Assembly: GCA_011065165.1 (NCBI GenBank)
Contig: JAAKFF010000007.1
Coordinates: 1 to 33,330 of the forward strand
Direction of reading: 5' to 3'
Origin: Chlamydiota bacterium
Lineage (GTDB): Bacteria > Chlamydiota > Chlamydiia > Chlamydiales > Simkaniaceae
DNA length: 33,330 nt
Below are positions 32,123 to 33,330 of the stretch, in pieces. Positions within the stretch are counted from its first letter, which is position 1. Every line of letters begins with the position of its first letter. Both the position numbers and the translations under genes were made by a program. Below the pieces are notes generated by a model. The model was not told the DNA's origin. It saw only the letters and a list, made by a program, of their open reading frames with translations, and made no database searches.

Positions 32123-33330
32123 TTAACCCCTATTGCGCTGACGACGACCCTTGCTCTTGAACGGTTTCGCTCCTCCAGCCTTAAGCCTCTGTTTACCGCC
32201 ACGACGGAAGGGAGGGCGTCCCTTCGGCCGCGTGGGACGGATCTTTCCTTTAGGCTCCAAGCCAGGAATCTCGACGATATCGATCTTATGATCCGAAAAC
32301 TTCTCAATCTTTTTTGACAGAAAGATATCTTGTCCAGCCACAAAAGATAGGGCTGTCCCTTTAGCGCCTGCACGTCCCGTACGCCCGATGCGATGAACAT
32401 AGTCCTCAACAGAGCCGGGGAGGTCAAAATTGATGACGTGAGTGATCGACTGCACATCGATCCCTCGCGCAGCAACATCTGTAGCCACCAAGATTCTAAT
32501 CTTACCCCTCTTAAACTCCGCAATCGTCCGTGTCCGCTGTCTCTGGTTCATATTACCATGCAGTGCTGAAGCCTGATGCTCCTTTCCCTTTAGATCCTTA
32601 ACAAGCTGATCTGCGTGTCGTTTTGTTGAAGTGAAGACGATAGCGGACTCAACGCTCTCCTGACTTAGAATATGGTCGAGAAGGCGGTTTTTGTGATGCA
32701 GATCATCCACATAGTGGAAGGTATGATCGATATCAAGTTTAGTCTCTTTAGACTTAATAATGATCTCTTTGGGCTTGTTTAGAAGCCTCTCCGATAGTTT
32801 GATGACAGGACCTTGCAGAGTCGCCGAAAACAACAGAATTTGGCGTGATGGTGGGGTCTTTGCAACAATCTGCTCAACAGGCTTAACAAATCCCATATCT
32901 AACATGCGATCAGCCTCGTCAAGAACCAGCATCTCCAGGCGAGAGAAATCAATTTTTCCTCGATCCATGAAATCAATAAGGCGCCCCGGCGTGGCAATTA
33001 GCACATCGTATGGGCGAGAGAGTTTGCGAATCTGTGGAGGGTATGGCACACCTCCCACAACACAGACAGATTTACCGCAGGGTAAGAACTTACAATATTT
33101 TTCCGTCTGCTCCGTAATTTGCATAGCAAGCTCCCGAGTCGGGACCAGGACAAGGATGCGCGGACCCGAGCCACTCTTCGTTGCAGGAGTGGTCAACTTA
33201 TTGAGGGCAGGCAGAAGAAAGGCTGCCGTCTTACCCGTTCCAGTCTGTGCCGAAGCCCTTAGGTCGCTTCCTTTCATGATTTCAGGAATTGCTCTTAACT
33301 GAATCTCAGTAGGTTTAGTATATCCCGCTT
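32123..33330 (-). CDS. DEAD-box RNA helicase, RhlE-like, 5'-partial at window edge
   Basis: The frame stays open to the right edge, so the start codon lies outside the window; an internal Met at 33277 is not the start because the upstream codons encode the Q motif (GYTKPTEIQLRAIP). Helicase motifs follow in order: I AQTGTGKT, Ia PTRELA, Ib TPGR, II DEAD, III SAT, V RGID and VI HRIGRTGR. The C-terminal tail is strongly basic (Lys/Arg/Gly/Pro), as in RhlE-type RNA helicases that act in ribosome assembly or RNA decay. It converges on the MBL remnant with no clear terminator. Confidence 0.94.
   Translation of the reverse strand, partial: AGYTKPTEIQLRAIPEIMKGSDLRASAQTGTGKTAAFLLPALNKLTTPATKSGSGPRILVLVPTRELAMQITEQTEKYCKFLPCGKSVCVVGGVPYPPQIRKLSRPYDVLIATPGRLIDFMDRGKIDFSRLEMLVLDEADRMLDMGFVKPVEQIVAKTPPSRQILLFSATLQGPVIKLSERLLNKPKEIIIKSKETKLDIDHTFHYVDDLHHKNRLLDHILSQESVESAIVFTSTKRHADQLVKDLKGKEHQASALHGNMNQRQRTRTIAEFKRGKIRILVATDVAARGIDVQSITHVINFDLPGSVEDYVHRIGRTGRAGAKGTALSFVAGQDIFLSKKIEKFSDHKIDIVEIPGLEPKGKIRPTRPKGRPPFRRGGKQRLKAGGAKPFKSKGRRQRNRG

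Noticed and set aside
32068-32523. 151-codon open frame on the minus strand
   Set aside because: Overlaps the DEAD-box helicase motifs V and VI in another frame; the helicase frame is clearly the real one.
1-33330. tRNA, rRNA, CRISPR array, transposase, phage or replication-origin features
   Set aside because: None was recognised on reading the window; no spaced direct repeats, cloverleaf-like segments or transposase motifs were found.

Overview
The window looks like a chromosomal piece of a member of the Chlamydiota, most likely one of the amoeba- or arthropod-associated families rather than Chlamydia itself. From memory of Chlamydia trachomatis, two conserved neighbourhoods are present. 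One is htrA, an M16 zinc protease, rmuC, pssA, nrdA and nrdB (the CT823-CT828 block), here with one half inverted. The other is PhoH, a conserved hypothetical protein and an SH3-domain surface protein (the CT015-CT017 block). The R2 subunit of ribonucleotide reductase has Phe where the radical Tyr normally sits, the class Ic signature first known from Chlamydia. No rRNA, tRNA, CRISPR array, transposase or phage gene was seen.

Layout. 1-885 (+): a membrane-anchored protein ending in a U-box/RING-like domain, a candidate host-directed ubiquitin ligase. 879-9647 (-): htrA, an M16C zinc metalloprotease, nrdB and nrdA, with two NrdR-like operators ahead of nrdA. 9913-12025 (+): pssA and rmuC. 12000-19985: a glycan region. 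It holds a compact minus-strand operon in which every gene overlaps the next (methyltransferase, GT2 polyprenyl-phosphate glycosyltransferase, WecE-type sugar aminotransferase, GNAT acetyltransferase, multi-pass membrane protein). Left of the operon lie duplicated and broken relatives: two more copies of the membrane protein (one with a single in-frame stop), a sugar N-formyltransferase, a deleted wecE remnant and a formyltransferase 3' remnant. 20096-24569: a DUF455 ferritin-like protein, a secreted SH3b protein and a SWIM-like Cys/His protein on the minus strand, and PIN-PhoH divergently on the plus strand. 24875-26444 (-): an FMN split-barrel protein and a secreted PhyH-like dioxygenase. 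26749-31689 (+): the cytochrome bo3 quinol oxidase genes cyoABCD and cyoE, with a Cys-rich lipoprotein gene on the opposite strand between cyoD and cyoE. 31690-32084: remnants of a DUF72 gene and a metallo-beta-lactamase-fold gene. 32123-33330 (-): a DEAD-box helicase cut by the window end.

Functionally, the window joins dNTP synthesis, envelope protein quality control, phospholipid synthesis and aerobic respiration with accessory functions. The most interesting parts are the U-box protein, the actively rearranging amino-sugar cassette, and the Cys-rich lipoprotein inside the oxidase locus. Several starts were set by Shine-Dalgarno position rather than by the longest frame (nrdA, rmuC, the SH3 protein, the PhyH protein and others). 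All family assignments come from reading motifs by eye, with no database search.
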